64,000 bases of DNA from Acinetobacter marinus. GTDB taxonomy: Bacteria > Pseudomonadota > Gammaproteobacteria > Pseudomonadales > Moraxellaceae. Shown here in pieces: positions 53,077 to 61,955 of this stretch. Position 1 is the stretch's first letter. Every line of letters begins with the position of its first letter. Under the pieces are notes generated by a model. It saw only the letters and a program-made list of their open reading frames with translations, made no database searches and was not told where the DNA came from. The position numbers were made by a program, and so were the translations under genes. The stretch lies in contig NZ_FMYK01000002.1 of the NCBI RefSeq assembly GCF_900096915.1, forward strand, positions 124,001 through 188,000. The letters run 5' to 3'.

Positions 53077-54218
53077 TTGAATATGAGTTGTTAAAAGTGA
53101 TTTGGTGGGTCTTAGTTGGCGTGTTGCTCATTGGGTTCGCACTTACCGACGGCTTTGATATGGGTTCTATGGCGATAATGCCATTTGTCGCCAAAAATGA
53201 CCAAGAACGTCGTGCTGCGATCAATACAATTGCGCCGCATTGGGATGGTAACCAAGTCTGGTTTATCACTGCAGGCGGTGCATTATTTGCAGCATGGCCA
53301 ATGGTCTATGCTGTAGCATTCTCAGGGCTGTATTGGGCGTTATTATTGGTTTTATTTGCGTTGTTTTTACGACCTGTGGGTTTTGACTATCGTTCTAAAC
53401 TTGAAAACACCAAATGGCGTAATGCTTGGGATTGGGCATTGTGTATTGGTGGTGCAGTACCTGCATTGGTTTTTGGTGTAGCGTTTGGCAACTTGTTTTT
53501 AGGCTTACCATTTGAGATGGATAGTACTTTGCGTTCACAATATACAGGCAGTTTTTTTGCATTACTCAACCCGTTTGCCTTACTCGCGGGTGTGGTGAGC
53601 TTAAGTATGCTGTGCGCACATGGCAGTACGTGGTTGATGATGCGTACCGATGGCGCATTACATCAGCGTTCACAAAAATCAGCCTTGCTCAGTGGTGTAG
53701 TGTATTTGTTTGCATTTATTTTGGCAGGCGCTTGGTTGTATCTTGGTGGAATCGAAGGCTACAGCTATGCACAGCCAGTTGATGTGAATAGTGCGTTGAA
53801 TCCATTAGCGAAAGAAGTAGTAACCAATGCCAACCATGGTTGGTTAAATAATTATACGGCTTATCCAGTCACGATGTTGGCACCGATTGTCGGTATATTT
53901 GGTGGTTTGCTGTTGATCATTGCGGCAAAAGCCAATAAGGCAGCGCTGAGTTTTATCGGCTCAAGTTTGGCAATTGTCGGTACAATTTTGACGGCTGGCT
54001 TTGCTTTATTCCCATTTCTATTGCCATCGAGTTTGAACCCAGCATCAAGCCTCACGATGTGGGATGCGGTGTCTAGCCATATGACTTTAGGTGTGATGTT
54101 TGTGGCGGCGTGTATTTTTGTACCGATTATTTTGTGCTACACCTTGTGGTCATACTACAAAATGTGGGGCAAAATTACTAATCAACATATCGAAGCAAAC
54201 TCACATAGTTTGTATTAA
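53073..54218 (+). CDS. cydB: cytochrome bd ubiquinol oxidase subunit II
   Basis: 381 residues, eight to nine helices, partner of CydA. Family signatures: LTDGFDMGSMAIMPF, APHWDGNQVWFITAGGALFAAWP, GLYWALLLVLFALFLRPVGFDYR and the C-terminal MTLGVMFVAACIFVPIIL. Start overlaps the cydA stop by four bases. Followed by cydX after 24 bases. Confidence 0.97.
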   Translation: MIEYELLKVIWWVLVGVLLIGFALTDGFDMGSMAIMPFVAKNDQERRAAINTIAPHWDGNQVWFITAGGALFAAWPMVYAVAFSGLYWALLLVLFALFLRPVGFDYRSKLENTKWRNAWDWALCIGGAVPALVFGVAFGNLFLGLPFEMDSTLRSQYTGSFFALLNPFALLAGVVSLSMLCAHGSTWLMMRTDGALHQRSQKSALLSGVVYLFAFILAGAWLYLGGIEGYSYAQPVDVNSALNPLAKEVVTNANHGWLNNYTAYPVTMLAPIVGIFGGLLLIIAAKANKAALSFIGSSLAIVGTILTAGFALFPFLLPSSLNPASSLTMWDAVSSHMTLGVMFVAACIFVPIILCYTLWSYYKMWGKITNQHIEANSHSLY

Positions 54219-54242
54219 ACGGTCATCACGGAGCATAAAATT

Positions 54243-54344
54243 ATGTGGTATTTTGCATGGATTTTAGGTGTGTTAATGGCGTGCTTTGCAGGTGTGCTAG
54301 CAGCGCTGTATATGGAAAATAATCAAGATCTTGACGAAGAGTAA
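54243..54344 (+). CDS. cydX: CydX, small subunit of cytochrome bd oxidase
   Basis: 33 residues: MWYFAWILGVLMACFAGVL then AALYMENNQDLDEE. The MWYF(A/S)W start, single helix and acidic tail are typical of CydX/YbgT. Essential for heme d assembly in E. coli. GGAG precedes the ATG (54230). Ends five bases before the YbgE-like gene. Confidence 0.9.
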   Translation: MWYFAWILGVLMACFAGVLAALYMENNQDLDEE

Positions 54345-54349
54345 TAGAT

Positions 54350-54643
54350 ATGGGTGAAGTGGCTTCTGAGCAAAAAAAAACAGGACAAAGGTTGCTCACC
54401 ATTATTTCTTTTCTGTTGGCCATGCCATTGGCTGCAATGTTGTTACTTCATCCTGCATTAATGCTTGACGATCAAGGGCACTATAGTCATAGTGCCATTA
54501 TGTTAATCATGGTCGGTATATCAGGTGGCTTTATCTACGGTGTGGGATTTATTCCAAGATTTTGGTTATGGAAATGGTTGTTTCACCCTATAGTATCTTT
54601 TCCTTTGATGCTATGGGGTTATTATACTTGGTTATTTACTTGA
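54350..54643 (+). CDS. cyd operon YbgE-family membrane protein
   Basis: 97 residues with three helices (about 17-36, 49-68, 77-93: ISFLLAMPLAAMLLLHPA, IMLIMVGISGGFIYGVGF, FHPIVSFPLMLWGYY). Matches the small YbgE proteins found after cydX in cydABX operons; function unknown. Completes a five-gene cluster cydP-cydA-cydB-cydX-ybgE. Confidence 0.85.
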   Translation: MGEVASEQKKTGQRLLTIISFLLAMPLAAMLLLHPALMLDDQGHYSHSAIMLIMVGISGGFIYGVGFIPRFWLWKWLFHPIVSFPLMLWGYYTWLFT

Positions 54644-54657
54644 TCACTGATTAAGTA

Positions 54658-56070
54658 TCACGGAAATTTCTGTATCGGCGAACCACCTAACGCTTGCATC
54701 AATGTCACATATGCTGTGTATTGATTGTAACGAGTTTGCGCCAAAGACACTTGTGCACTACGCACGGATTCTTGTGCATCGAGTACATTTTTCAATGCAA
54801 CAGCACCGTGACGATAGCGTACTTCATTCAGGCGGGCACTTTTTTGTGCCAGTTCTAAATTTTTCTGTTGATCGGCGACTTGTTCATTGATTTCGATTCG
54901 ACCAGAGAGTGCATTTTCGACATCGGCAAAGGCTTGATACAAGGTTTGACGATAGCTAATAATTGCCGATTCATAATCTAATTCACTGATCGCAATATCT
55001 TTTTTCATATCGTTATATTGCAAGAAAGGCAAACTCAAACTGGCACCAAGCGCAAGCACAGGATTTTGCAACAATTCTGTCAATGAGGTACTGGTTGCAC
55101 CGAGCGAACTGGTCAAACTAATCGAAGGGTAGTAACTGGCTTTGGTCGCATCTTTGGTGGCAAGGGTTTTACGCAGGCGTAGCTCAGCCGCTTGTAAATC
55201 TGGACGACGAGAAATCAATGCCGCAGGTAATCCCGCTTCGATATTTGGCAAAGTGCTATGCGGTAACGCATTGGGAATATTGACGTTGAGCTGTTGTACA
55301 GGCTGATGTAATAGCACGGCAAGCGCAGTTCTCGCTTCGACAATTTGCTGGCGCAATTCACTGACCGTGGCTTTTTGACTTTGCACCGATTGCTCGGCTT
55401 CGGTCATCTCGATGCCAGAAACAGCACCTGCACGGTATTGTGCTTTGACCAAATCAAACAGTTTGTTGCTGGTGGCAAGGCTTTGCTCGGCTGCGGTCAT
55501 GCGCTCATTGAGATATGCCAATTGCCAGTACAGATTACACGTGGTGCCAATCAGCGTTTGGGCTGTGGCTTGTAAATCTTGCTCGGTGGCAAGTGCTTCC
55601 CAGCGCTGTGCTTCGGTTTGATTAGCGAGTTTGCCGAATAGATCGACCTCGTAGCTGACGTTACCACTTAAGGACAGTCCATCGGCGCTGTCATTGCCAG
55701 AATTTAAATCATAATTGTGCCCAGTCGAGACATTGGAGCCGACACGCAAGCCTTGCTGATTAGCAGTGAGATCTGCCTGTAAGCGAGCTTGTTTCACAGC
55801 AATACCTGCCACTGCCAAATCGCCATTTTTGGCAATCACTTGATCCACCAGACTGTTGAGCTGTGCATCATTAAACAGTGTCCACCACTGATCTGACCAT
55901 TGATTTGCATTAAGCCCATTGCCACGTTGATATTGAAAATCACTCGGCACGCTAACACTCGGTGCGTGATAAGGCGTTTTGATGCTTGCTGCACAGCCTG
56001 CAAATAAGATTGGCACCATCATAAGTGCGCTGAGTTTCGGCAGTGCATTGATCGGTAAAGTCTTTAACAT
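54658..56070 (-). CDS. TolC/NodT-type outer-membrane efflux lipoprotein
   Basis: 470 residues. Lipoprotein signal with lipobox ILFAGC (Cys at about 26), then two OEP repeat domains (about 60-250 and 270-465), each with long helices (QARLQADLTANQQG; AELRLRKTLATKDATKASYYPSISLTSSLG). NodT-family proteins form trimeric beta-barrel/helical channels. Encoded directly downstream of macB (15 bases), so it is the probable outer-membrane channel of this MacAB system. The convergent ybgE-like gene ends 14 bases away. Confidence 0.92.
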   Translation of the reverse strand: MLKTLPINALPKLSALMMVPILFAGCAASIKTPYHAPSVSVPSDFQYQRGNGLNANQWSDQWWTLFNDAQLNSLVDQVIAKNGDLAVAGIAVKQARLQADLTANQQGLRVGSNVSTGHNYDLNSGNDSADGLSLSGNVSYEVDLFGKLANQTEAQRWEALATEQDLQATAQTLIGTTCNLYWQLAYLNERMTAAEQSLATSNKLFDLVKAQYRAGAVSGIEMTEAEQSVQSQKATVSELRQQIVEARTALAVLLHQPVQQLNVNIPNALPHSTLPNIEAGLPAALISRRPDLQAAELRLRKTLATKDATKASYYPSISLTSSLGATSTSLTELLQNPVLALGASLSLPFLQYNDMKKDIAISELDYESAIISYRQTLYQAFADVENALSGRIEINEQVADQQKNLELAQKSARLNEVRYRHGAVALKNVLDAQESVRSAQVSLAQTRYNQYTAYVTLMQALGGSPIQKFP

Positions 56071-56085
56071 AAATTTAACCTTATT

Positions 56086-58074
56086 TTATTCACGTGCAAG
56101 CGCATTAACAGGATCGAGTTGTGCGGCATTTTTCGCTGGGAGATAGCCGAAAACAATACCAATCATACTTGAGCAAACAAAGGCGGCAACCATCGATGTG
56201 GTGGAGTACGCCATGCCAAACGAATCGCCAGCAAATTTGTTGATGATCTGTCCAAGTCCGAGTGCCATCAATACTCCAAGTACGCCACCTAAGATACAGA
56301 CCAAGATCGCTTCGATTAAGAACTGTTGCAGAATATCACTTTGCCGTGCGCCAACCGCCATGCGCACACCAATTTCTTGGGTACGTTCAGTGACCGACAC
56401 CAGCATAATATTCATCACCCCGATCCCGCCGACGATCAACGAAATCACCGCAATCGAGGAGACCAATAAGGTCATAGTTTGCGTGGTCTGTTCAATGGTT
56501 TCACGGATACTGTCTGAGTTTTGGGTAAAGACATCCTCTGCGCCGTGACGTTGTACGATCAATTTCAGGATGGCATTTTCCGCAGCCGAGCTTGAGTATT
56601 CATCTTTGATCCGCACGATAATACTGCGCACATTGGACTGCCCCATAAATCGACTCATCACCGTCGAATACGGCAAATAGACATTGAGACTGTCGGTGTT
56701 ACCAAAGCTACTTTTTTCTTTATCAAGGACACCAATCACACGACTTGGCACACTGCCAAGCAAGATCACTTGTCCGATCGGATCAGTGCCATCACTAAAG
56801 AAAGTGTCTTTGGTATTTTGATCAATCACCACATCTTGGCGCAGTTGGGTGGTGTCTTTTTGGTCAAAGGCTTGACCGCTGGCAAAGGTTAAGCCTTTGA
56901 CATTAAAGTAGCTCGCACCGACGCCATTGACCGTAGCAGAAGCCTCAGTGTCCTTAAAGCGTGATGTGACCGAAGTATTAACACTTGGGCTGACCGATTC
57001 CACATAAGGCTGTTCGGATAAGGCGACCGCATCACTCGGCACAAGGGTTTTATTGGACGCCGTTCGGGAGTTATCACCAAAGCCTCGTCCTTGATAGACG
57101 GTAATGGTGTTGGTACCCAGACTGCTAATATTTTCAAGAATTTTCTGTTGCGAGCCATTACCGAGTGCGACCACGGATACCACCGAGGCAATACCAATAA
57201 TAATCCCGAGCATGGTCAAAAATGTACGCATGCGGTGTGCATTCATCGAGATCAGCGCCATGCGAAAGGCTTCGCTGAGGCGATCTAAAAATGCACGCAG
57301 CGTAGAGGATTTCTTCTTCGGTTCACGCACCAAGGTTTGTTTTTCAGCAAGAGGCTGTTCATTTTCTTGATATTCAGGCACATTGGGCTGATCAGAAATA
57401 ATATTACCATCACTGATTTCGATGATGCGGGTGGCATTTTTGGCGACATTAATATCATGCGTCACCAAAATCACCGTATGACCTTTGGCATTCAGCTCAC
57501 GTAAAATGCGCATCACTTCAAAGCCACTATTTTTATCGAGCGCACCTGTGGGCTCATCGGCGAGAATGACATCGCCACCATTCATCAAGGCACGGGCAAT
57601 AGAAACACGTTGCTGTTGACCGCCAGACAGTTGACTTGGACGATGATCAAGGCGCTCGCCGAGTCCAAGATCAGAGAGAATCTGTGATGAACGCTGATGA
57701 CGCTCGCTCGGGTTCACACCTGCATAGACCGCAGGCACTTCGACATTGCCTGTAGCGGATAAGTCGCCAAGCAAATGATAACGCTGGAAAATAAAACCAA
57801 AATATTCACGGCGGAGCTGTGCCAGTTGGTCGGGTTCAAGTTTACCTGTTTCTTGACCATTGACCTTGTAGCTGCCTGAGGTCGGTTTATCCAAGCAGCC
57901 TAGAATATTCATCAAGGTCGATTTACCCGAACCTGATTGTCCGATAATGGCGACCAATTCACCCGCATAGATTTTCAGGTTAATGCTTTTTAAAATCTGT
58001 ACAGTGGTATCGCCAGCAGGGAATTCACGAATCAGATTGTTGACTTCAAGCAACGGTTGATTGTGCTGATCCAT
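56086..58074 (-). CDS. macB: MacB, ABC-type macrolide/peptide export ATPase-permease
   Basis: 662 residues: ATPase domain (about 1-235) with Walker A GQSGSGKST (45-53), signature LSGGQQQR and Walker B VILADEPTGALD; a linker; then the MacB/FtsX membrane part with one helix near 283-303, a large periplasmic domain (about 310-530) and three C-terminal helices (about 535-655; QEIGVRMAVGARQSDILQQF). MacB works mechanically with MacA and an outer-membrane channel to expel macrolides, toxins or siderophores from the periplasm. One base separates its start from the macA stop. Confidence 0.95.
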   Translation of the reverse strand: MDQHNQPLLEVNNLIREFPAGDTTVQILKSINLKIYAGELVAIIGQSGSGKSTLMNILGCLDKPTSGSYKVNGQETGKLEPDQLAQLRREYFGFIFQRYHLLGDLSATGNVEVPAVYAGVNPSERHQRSSQILSDLGLGERLDHRPSQLSGGQQQRVSIARALMNGGDVILADEPTGALDKNSGFEVMRILRELNAKGHTVILVTHDINVAKNATRIIEISDGNIISDQPNVPEYQENEQPLAEKQTLVREPKKKSSTLRAFLDRLSEAFRMALISMNAHRMRTFLTMLGIIIGIASVVSVVALGNGSQQKILENISSLGTNTITVYQGRGFGDNSRTASNKTLVPSDAVALSEQPYVESVSPSVNTSVTSRFKDTEASATVNGVGASYFNVKGLTFASGQAFDQKDTTQLRQDVVIDQNTKDTFFSDGTDPIGQVILLGSVPSRVIGVLDKEKSSFGNTDSLNVYLPYSTVMSRFMGQSNVRSIIVRIKDEYSSSAAENAILKLIVQRHGAEDVFTQNSDSIRETIEQTTQTMTLLVSSIAVISLIVGGIGVMNIMLVSVTERTQEIGVRMAVGARQSDILQQFLIEAILVCILGGVLGVLMALGLGQIINKFAGDSFGMAYSTTSMVAAFVCSSMIGIVFGYLPAKNAAQLDPVNALARE

Positions 58075-58075
58075 A

Positions 58076-59413
58076 TTACATTCTCATCGGTGGACGATTA
58101 TTGCTACGCTTCGCAGAGTCATTTGAAGAATCTGAGCTGTCAGAAATCACCACTTCATCGCCTTCTTTTAAGCCTTTGAGCACTTGTGCGGTGACACGGT
58201 TATTGAGACCAATGAGTACAGGGGTTGGCTTGGCAGAACCATCGGCTTGTAATACACGCACCATGCCACGACTGGCTTTGCCTTGCTCAATGAGGGCTTG
58301 TTCAGCGGCAGTTAACTGTAAAGGTGTAGGTCGATTTGATGCTTTGCCATTGTTTGGGCGAGCGTCTTTTTGATTTGAAGCAGATTGTTTATCAGTTGAA
58401 GCAGATTTTTTGCTTCCAGTCGGTGCGCTTTCGATCGCTGATGCTGGGATGGTGAGTACATTTTTCGCCTGATCAATGATGATCGAGACTTGTGCTGTCA
58501 TGTCGATACGCAATTTGCCATCTTCATTCGGCACATCAAACAGCGCATTATAATAAATCGCTTCACTGGAATCAGAGCTAGAGCTACTGCTGTCATCATC
58601 GCTGATCGATTCAGGTGCAGGTTCGATCTGACGCAGTGTGGCATAGTATTTTTTGTCGCTATCACCGAGTGTGGTGAAATATACCGATTGTCCTTTTTCC
58701 ACTTTCATCACGTCCGCTTCAGAGATTTCGGCATTGACGGTCATGTTGTCGAGTTTCGCCAGTTTCACAATCGTCGGTGCACTTTGATTGGCATTCACGG
58801 TTTGACCTTCTTCGGTCACGATCGCCACTACCGTACCATCCATCGGTGCAACAATACGGGTATAACCCAGTTCTTCTTGAGCAGTTGCCAAGGTCAAGCG
58901 AGACTGTTCGATTTCTGCATTGAGTGCCACGATTTCAGCTTGCGCTGTTTGATAGTCTGCCAGTGCAGATTCAAGCTCGGCACGAGATGTCGCATCTTGG
59001 GCGAACATGGCTTTTTGGCGGTTGTATTCAGCTTGGACTTTGCCGAGTGAGGCTTGTTTGACTGCCAATTGTGCTTGCTTATTTTTGATGTCGGCTTGCG
59101 CAGTTTTGAGGTCGTTTTCTTGGGTTACCGAGTTGATTTGCGCAATCAATTGTCCTTGTTTGACCTCATCACCGAGCTCAACATACATCTTTTTCAATTG
59201 ACCAGATGCCTGCGCACCGACGCTGACGATCTTGGTGGCTTCAAGCAAACCTGTGGCAATCACGCTATTTTCGATGTCGCCACGTTCGACTTGTGCGGTG
59301 ATGTAACTCGGTTGCTCATCTTTGGGCTTTAAAAACCACCACGCCGCAAGGGCGATTAAAATGACGGCAACAATACTCAGAATTATTTTTAAGCGTTTGG
59401 ATTTTGCAGGCAT
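58076..59413 (-). CDS. macA: MacA, periplasmic adaptor
   Basis: 445 residues. N-terminal anchor helix (KIILSIVAVILIALAAWWFL), barrel-sandwich/lipoyl domain (VERGDIENSVIATGLLEA, ASGQLKKMYVELGDEVKQGQ), alpha-helical hairpin (about 95-185), beta-barrel and membrane-proximal domains, ending in a flexible Ser/Asn/Arg-rich tail (SDSSNDSAKRSNNRPPMRM). A Ser-rich insertion (SDDDSSSSSSDSSEA, about 265-280) sits in a loop. First gene of macA-macB-outer membrane protein. Likely substrates: macrolides or secreted lipopeptides; not determinable here. Confidence 0.95.
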   Translation of the reverse strand: MPAKSKRLKIILSIVAVILIALAAWWFLKPKDEQPSYITAQVERGDIENSVIATGLLEATKIVSVGAQASGQLKKMYVELGDEVKQGQLIAQINSVTQENDLKTAQADIKNKQAQLAVKQASLGKVQAEYNRQKAMFAQDATSRAELESALADYQTAQAEIVALNAEIEQSRLTLATAQEELGYTRIVAPMDGTVVAIVTEEGQTVNANQSAPTIVKLAKLDNMTVNAEISEADVMKVEKGQSVYFTTLGDSDKKYYATLRQIEPAPESISDDDSSSSSSDSSEAIYYNALFDVPNEDGKLRIDMTAQVSIIIDQAKNVLTIPASAIESAPTGSKKSASTDKQSASNQKDARPNNGKASNRPTPLQLTAAEQALIEQGKASRGMVRVLQADGSAKPTPVLIGLNNRVTAQVLKGLKEGDEVVISDSSDSSNDSAKRSNNRPPMRM

Positions 59414-59602
59414 GAGAACTAAATCTAAATGAGAATATTTGCGTTAGTATATGATCGAATTACGGATAAAACATGAATATTTATATTAATTCAACACAAT
59501 GACGGCAAGCAAGATGATTGAAAAATGTTAATTTGTGCTAAAAAATAAACAATATTTTTAATTCAAAACACCAATTTTCATACTGTGTGATATGAGTCAC
59601 GA

Positions 59603-60598
59603 TCATGATGATGGGGTGAATATCGCCTGTCCACTGAGCGCACAGACCAGTTGTAATAATAAATCATGCGGATGTTCATCGCCTAAGCCTTTGATGGCTT
59701 GATCGGTACGAAGCAGTAGATTTGACCATGATAACAGTTGCTGTGGGCTAAAGCGTCGTAGCGCACTTTGATACAGTGACAGTTTATTTTTCCAAATGCC
59801 GAGTTGCAGTGCATTTTGCGGTTGTTCAAACAGTTGCAGGATCAAGCGCATTTCTTTTTGTAATACCCAAAAGATCAAGGGCAGTGCTTCGCCTGATTCA
59901 ATCAGAAAATTCAGAATCTTCACCGCTTGCGCCAAGTCACCTTTTAAACACGCATCACCCAGATCAAAGGTGCTAAAGCGAGATTGATCTTGTACGCTTT
60001 GCTCAAGCTCGGCAATGTCGATTTGTGCAACTTCGGGGAAGCTATCCGCCAGTCCAAGCAAGGTGTTGCGTGCGGACAGTAAATTATTTTCATGGTGGAA
60101 AATTAGCCATTGCCATGCCTGCGCAGTGAGTTGAAGACCGATCTTTTCGGCTTCAATCTGTAAGATGCGTTGTTGTTGCTGTGCGCCATAAGCACTCAGT
60201 GCAACCACAGCCGCATTGGCTTCAACCGCTTGGAAAAATGCCGATTTTAAACTTTGACTTTCTTGTTTGGGGAAAACCATCAACAAAAAATTATCTTGCG
60301 GATTTTGCAGATAACTTTTCAGTAATTTTAGACTTGGTGCATCAGGCTTGATGTTGCCATGCACTTCGATGGCGAGCTGGGTGGAAAATAAGGATAGGCT
60401 GTTGAGTGCGCTAAAGATTTGCTTCCAATCTTGTACGGATTGTAGTTCAAAGCGTTGCCGTTCAATGCCTTGCGATTGCCAATGCGCTCGAAATGCTGAC
60501 AACAGATTTTGCTCAAGCAGAGGTTCGCCGCCATGCACAAGCCATGCACCTTTTGCATCTGCAACACGGTTTAAGGCTTGTTGGTAGTCGAGCTTCAT
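59603..60598 (-). CDS. holA: DNA polymerase III delta subunit
   Basis: 331 residues; delta subunit of the clamp loader that opens the beta sliding clamp. N-terminus KGAWLVHGGEPLLEQNLLSA (domain I, P-loop-like fold without active ATPase), domain II with FDLGDACLKGDLAQAVKILN, and C-terminal domain (RFSPQQLLSWSNLLLRTDQAIKG). Follows lptE on the minus strand with a 32-base gap that contains a 17-bp tandem duplication. In many gammaproteobacteria the order is leuS-lptE-holA, as here. Confidence 0.93.
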   Translation of the reverse strand: MKLDYQQALNRVADAKGAWLVHGGEPLLEQNLLSAFRAHWQSQGIERQRFELQSVQDWKQIFSALNSLSLFSTQLAIEVHGNIKPDAPSLKLLKSYLQNPQDNFLLMVFPKQESQSLKSAFFQAVEANAAVVALSAYGAQQQQRILQIEAEKIGLQLTAQAWQWLIFHHENNLLSARNTLLGLADSFPEVAQIDIAELEQSVQDQSRFSTFDLGDACLKGDLAQAVKILNFLIESGEALPLIFWVLQKEMRLILQLFEQPQNALQLGIWKNKLSLYQSALRRFSPQQLLSWSNLLLRTDQAIKGLGDEHPHDLLLQLVCALSGQAIFTPSS

Positions 60599-60630
60599 AA
60601 ATATCGTAGCGTTATAAAAATCGTAGCGTT
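60597..60630 (-). repeat. 17-bp tandem duplication between lptE and holA
   Basis: On the minus strand two head-to-tail units AACGCTACGATTTTTAT and AACGCTACGATATTTAT (one mismatch) directly follow the lptE stop codon; the second ends in the first two bases of the holA ATG. It lengthens the lptE-holA spacer. Confidence 0.85.
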
Positions 60631-61155
60631 TTATTCAGGCGCTTGATCAAGATTTGGCGCAGGCAAGCGATTGGTGTGGAGCTGACGAATGATCTGCTGG
60701 GCAATATCTTGTTGCATGACTTTGATAAAGAATTGTTCTTCTTGGCGATCGGTGTTGACGGTCGCTGTATCATATTGATAGTTGCGCTGAGTCATCACGG
60801 CACGTGGTGCGGTGAGTGGATCGCCTTGCATATTCTCGACTTGGAATGTTGCAGTCATATAGACTTGGACTTCGGTCAGTTTGCCCCGAAGCTGGCGACG
60901 ACGTAGATCGTATTCGGTAATATGTAGCTTGGTTTTGGCTTGTGGCTGATCAATCTGTGCGCCAAGTGTACTGAGATAAGATTGTAATGGTTTTTTCAAA
61001 TCCTGCGCATCTTCTGGTAGATCCAGTGCGATCGACTGATATTGCTCAGGTAGCGCTTTTAACTCAGTACCACGCATATGAAAGCCACAGCCGACAAAAC
61101 CCGCACTTAATCCTAAAGTCAGTACAATGGTTGCAAAACGATGGGGGAAACGCAT
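60631..61155 (-). CDS. lptE: LptE, LPS-assembly lipoprotein
   Basis: 174 residues. Lipoprotein signal (LTLGLSAGFVGCGFHMRG; lipobox GFVGC, Cys at about 23), then the LptE domain (beta-sandwich) with GFHMRGTELKALPEQYQSI, and YDLRRRQLRGKLTEVQVYMT. LptE plugs the LptD barrel in the outer membrane and positions LPS for insertion. Here lptE lies downstream of leuS, but an AT-rich gene on the other strand interrupts the usual direct junction. The N-terminal part overlaps no other gene. Confidence 0.93.
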   Translation of the reverse strand: MRFPHRFATIVLTLGLSAGFVGCGFHMRGTELKALPEQYQSIALDLPEDAQDLKKPLQSYLSTLGAQIDQPQAKTKLHITEYDLRRRQLRGKLTEVQVYMTATFQVENMQGDPLTAPRAVMTQRNYQYDTATVNTDRQEEQFFIKVMQQDIAQQIIRQLHTNRLPAPNLDQAPE

Positions 61156-61333
61156 GAGTGTTCCTTATAAAAACGTAAACAAATTTCGATATTATAGTCT
61201 AACTTGTTTGGTCTACTGAGTAGTGACTTACCTAGCATTGAAGTTTACTCTATCTAGGTATAATGTAAATGATCATTCCACCCATTAAGCTCATAATATT
61301 AACTTTTTTATAAAAATAGAGATTGTTAGAAAT

Positions 61334-61837
61334 ATGTCTAAAACAGTGAAAATAGGTTTTAGTATATTAGTTATTTTACCTTTTCTTTTGATTTTAATTG
61401 ACGCTTATTGGGCTGCTTGGGCTAGTTTTGTTTTTTTAATGCTTATTGTAACTGCACTCGTCTTGCCAGTGATTATTACAAAAATGTTTAGAGTTAAAAA
61501 AGAACATGTTACATATTTTGGAATGGCTTTTCTTGTAATTGCTGGTGGTTTTGGTGCGTTACTATCTTTGCCAGTAGAGTTGCTCAAGATCAGTCGTATA
61601 AAACAGAAGTTTTGTGGTGAGGTTGTGTCATATCAACATGATTATCATCATAGTAAAAGAGGGTTGAGTACATACACCACAACTTTTGTGTTAAAAGACA
61701 ATGAGCAACAAAAGACTTTTCGAGTTCCAGAAAAAGATAAAGAAATTATCGAAAAATCTAAAATATGTATCGTTTATACTGAAGATTACAAGTGGAGTAC
61801 TTATCCGATTATTGTATCAAAAGAGGTTCACCATTAA
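61334..61837 (+). CDS. AT-rich membrane protein (hypothetical)
   Basis: 167 residues with three helices near the N-terminus (about 7-27, 31-50, 62-82: IGFSILVILPFLLILIDAYW, ASFVFLMLIVTALVLPVII, YFGMAFLVIAGGFGALLSLP), then a soluble part rich in Lys, Tyr and His (YQHDYHHSKRGLSTYTTTFV). It is markedly more AT-rich than leuS, lptE and holA, is on the opposite strand, and breaks a usually contiguous gene cluster, which suggests acquisition. Function unknown; no clear ribosome binding site. Confidence 0.7.
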   Translation: MSKTVKIGFSILVILPFLLILIDAYWAAWASFVFLMLIVTALVLPVIITKMFRVKKEHVTYFGMAFLVIAGGFGALLSLPVELLKISRIKQKFCGEVVSYQHDYHHSKRGLSTYTTTFVLKDNEQQKTFRVPEKDKEIIEKSKICIVYTEDYKWSTYPIIVSKEVHH

Positions 61838-61955
61838 TTTTTTAGGTATTATGTTTTTTGATTAAGTTCTAGCTTTAACTTTAACCAAAAAATATTGGCT
61901 CAATCCCTTATAAAACGAGATAAATAACCAATACTCTTTGGTATATCAATAAACT

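Noticed and set aside
54643..54680. Terminator between ybgE-like and the efflux lipoprotein gene
   Set aside because: An imperfect CTTGATCA/TGATTAAG inverted repeat is present, but no T run follows.
58600..58640. Ser/Asp-rich run in MacA as a repeat element
   Set aside because: A local low-complexity loop with no tandem DNA repeat of constant unit.
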